DNA of 6,058 bases. Origin: an uncultured Pseudanabaenaceae cyanobacterium. GTDB lineage: Bacteria; Cyanobacteriota; Cyanobacteriia; PCC-9006; JAAUQQ01. Both the position numbers and the translations under genes were made by a program. Each line of letters starts with the position of its first letter. Position 1 is the first letter of the stretch. Of this stretch, positions 5,746-6,058 are shown one piece after another. A model generated the notes under the pieces. The model saw only the letters and a program-made list of their open reading frames with translations. It was not told the origin of the DNA and did no database searches. The DNA is taken from contig CALLPZ010000520.1 in the NCBI GenBank assembly GCA_938015405.1, forward strand, positions 1 to 6,058. Direction: 5' to 3'.

Positions 5746-5753
5746 AAAACGAG

Positions 5754-6058
5754 ATGGCTAGATCGATGCCTGGACAAGCAAATGTCGGTGGTTTCTTTGG
5801 GGAGTTTAAAGAATTTCTTTCCCAGGGGAATGTTGTTGATTTAGCTGTGGCAGTGATTATCGGTGCTGCGTTTGGCAAGATCATTGATTCATTGATGACT
5901 GATATCATCACGCCCTTACTGTTAAACCCTGTGTTGGAAGCAGCAGGGGCTGAGAATTTAGAGGGTTGGGCACCCAATGGGATTCACTGGGGCCTCTTTT
6001 TGGCGGCAGTTCTCAATTTTATTGTGGTTGCCTTTGTGATGTTCTCGATTATCAAGTC
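5754..6058 (+). CDS. mscL: Large-conductance mechanosensitive channel MscL, truncated by window edge
   Basis: The first 101 complete codons are present, and the frame stays open to the right edge. The product is the inner-membrane channel that opens under high membrane tension and lets solutes out during hypo-osmotic shock. After a short N-terminal extension (MARSMPGQANVG) comes the amphipathic helix FFGEFKEFLSQGNVVDLAV (14-32), then the pore-lining first transmembrane helix AVAVIIGAAFGKIIDSL (31-47), then DIITPLL (50-56). The loop at about 57-80 contains EAAGAENLEGWAP, and the second transmembrane helix begins near LFLAAVLNFIVVAFVMF (81-97). The usual RGN of the family is QGN here. The C-terminal cytoplasmic helix lies outside the window. 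Members are usually about 130-150 residues long, so roughly two thirds is visible. The gene is preceded by a long AT-rich leader region and a good AGGAG site. Confidence 0.96.
   Translation, partial: MARSMPGQANVGGFFGEFKEFLSQGNVVDLAVAVIIGAAFGKIIDSLMTDIITPLLLNPVLEAAGAENLEGWAPNGIHWGLFLAAVLNFIVVAFVMFSIIK

Larger units (their letters stand above)
5020..5753. other. AT-rich 734-bp gap upstream of mscL
   Basis: No protein gene is supported here; frames are short and lack family signatures. From about 5180 onward the sequence is clearly richer in A and T than the flanking genes. It holds a TTGACA hexamer (5392-5397), a UUCG-capped hairpin (5436-5456) and a composite inverted repeat (5653-5693) in the likely mscL leader. 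The region before 5180 has a GC-rich imperfect hairpin at about 5051-5072 without a T-run. Confidence 0.5.

Overview
The window looks like cyanobacterial chromosomal DNA of moderate GC content. Four perfect copies of the HIP1 octamer GCGATCGC are visible (355-362, 967-974, 2601-2608, 4916-4923), and several one-base variants occur as well. The gene content agrees: a PrcA/kexin-like subtilase, a secreted helical protein, and a partner-switching phosphatase/anti-sigma pair. I cannot name the species. I see no rRNA, tRNA, insertion sequence, phage gene or CRISPR array.

Layout from left to right. (1) 1-1098, minus strand: the N-terminal 366 residues of an S8 (subtilisin/kexin-type) serine protease, cut by the left edge before its catalytic serine. 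(2) 1099-1375: an intergenic stretch between divergent genes, with a cluster of GCTAC-containing repeats. (3) 1376-1960, plus strand: an exported alpha-helical protein of unknown function, followed by a strong intrinsic terminator at 2055-2091. (4) 2104-3237, minus strand: a response regulator whose output is a PP2C/SpoIIE-type (RsbU-like) phosphatase. (5) 3238-3881: a long divergent intergenic region with interleaved inverted repeats at 3320-3355 and a strong Shine-Dalgarno (3475-3480) in front of very short reading frames. (6) 3882-4337, plus strand: an RsbW-like anti-sigma-factor ATPase/kinase that appears to start with TTG, ended by a textbook terminator at 4366-4400. (7) 4401-4764: no convincing gene, but one short interspersed palindromic repeat at 4446-4465. 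(8) 4765-5019, plus strand: a small exported protein of unknown function with two cysteines in its mature part. (9) 5020-5753: a visibly AT-rich gap with a UUCG-capped hairpin and a folded leader. (10) 5754-6058, plus strand: the start of mscL, cut by the right edge.

Functionally, the centre of the window is a partner-switching control unit. The receiver-PP2C protein would dephosphorylate a STAS-domain anti-sigma antagonist that the RsbW-like kinase phosphorylates, so an unknown sensor kinase could set the activity of a sigma factor or another kinase target. No STAS protein is encoded between or beside the two, so their shared substrate must lie elsewhere. The flanking genes (protease, secreted proteins, mechanosensitive channel) have envelope or stress-type roles, but nothing in the sequence ties them to this unit.
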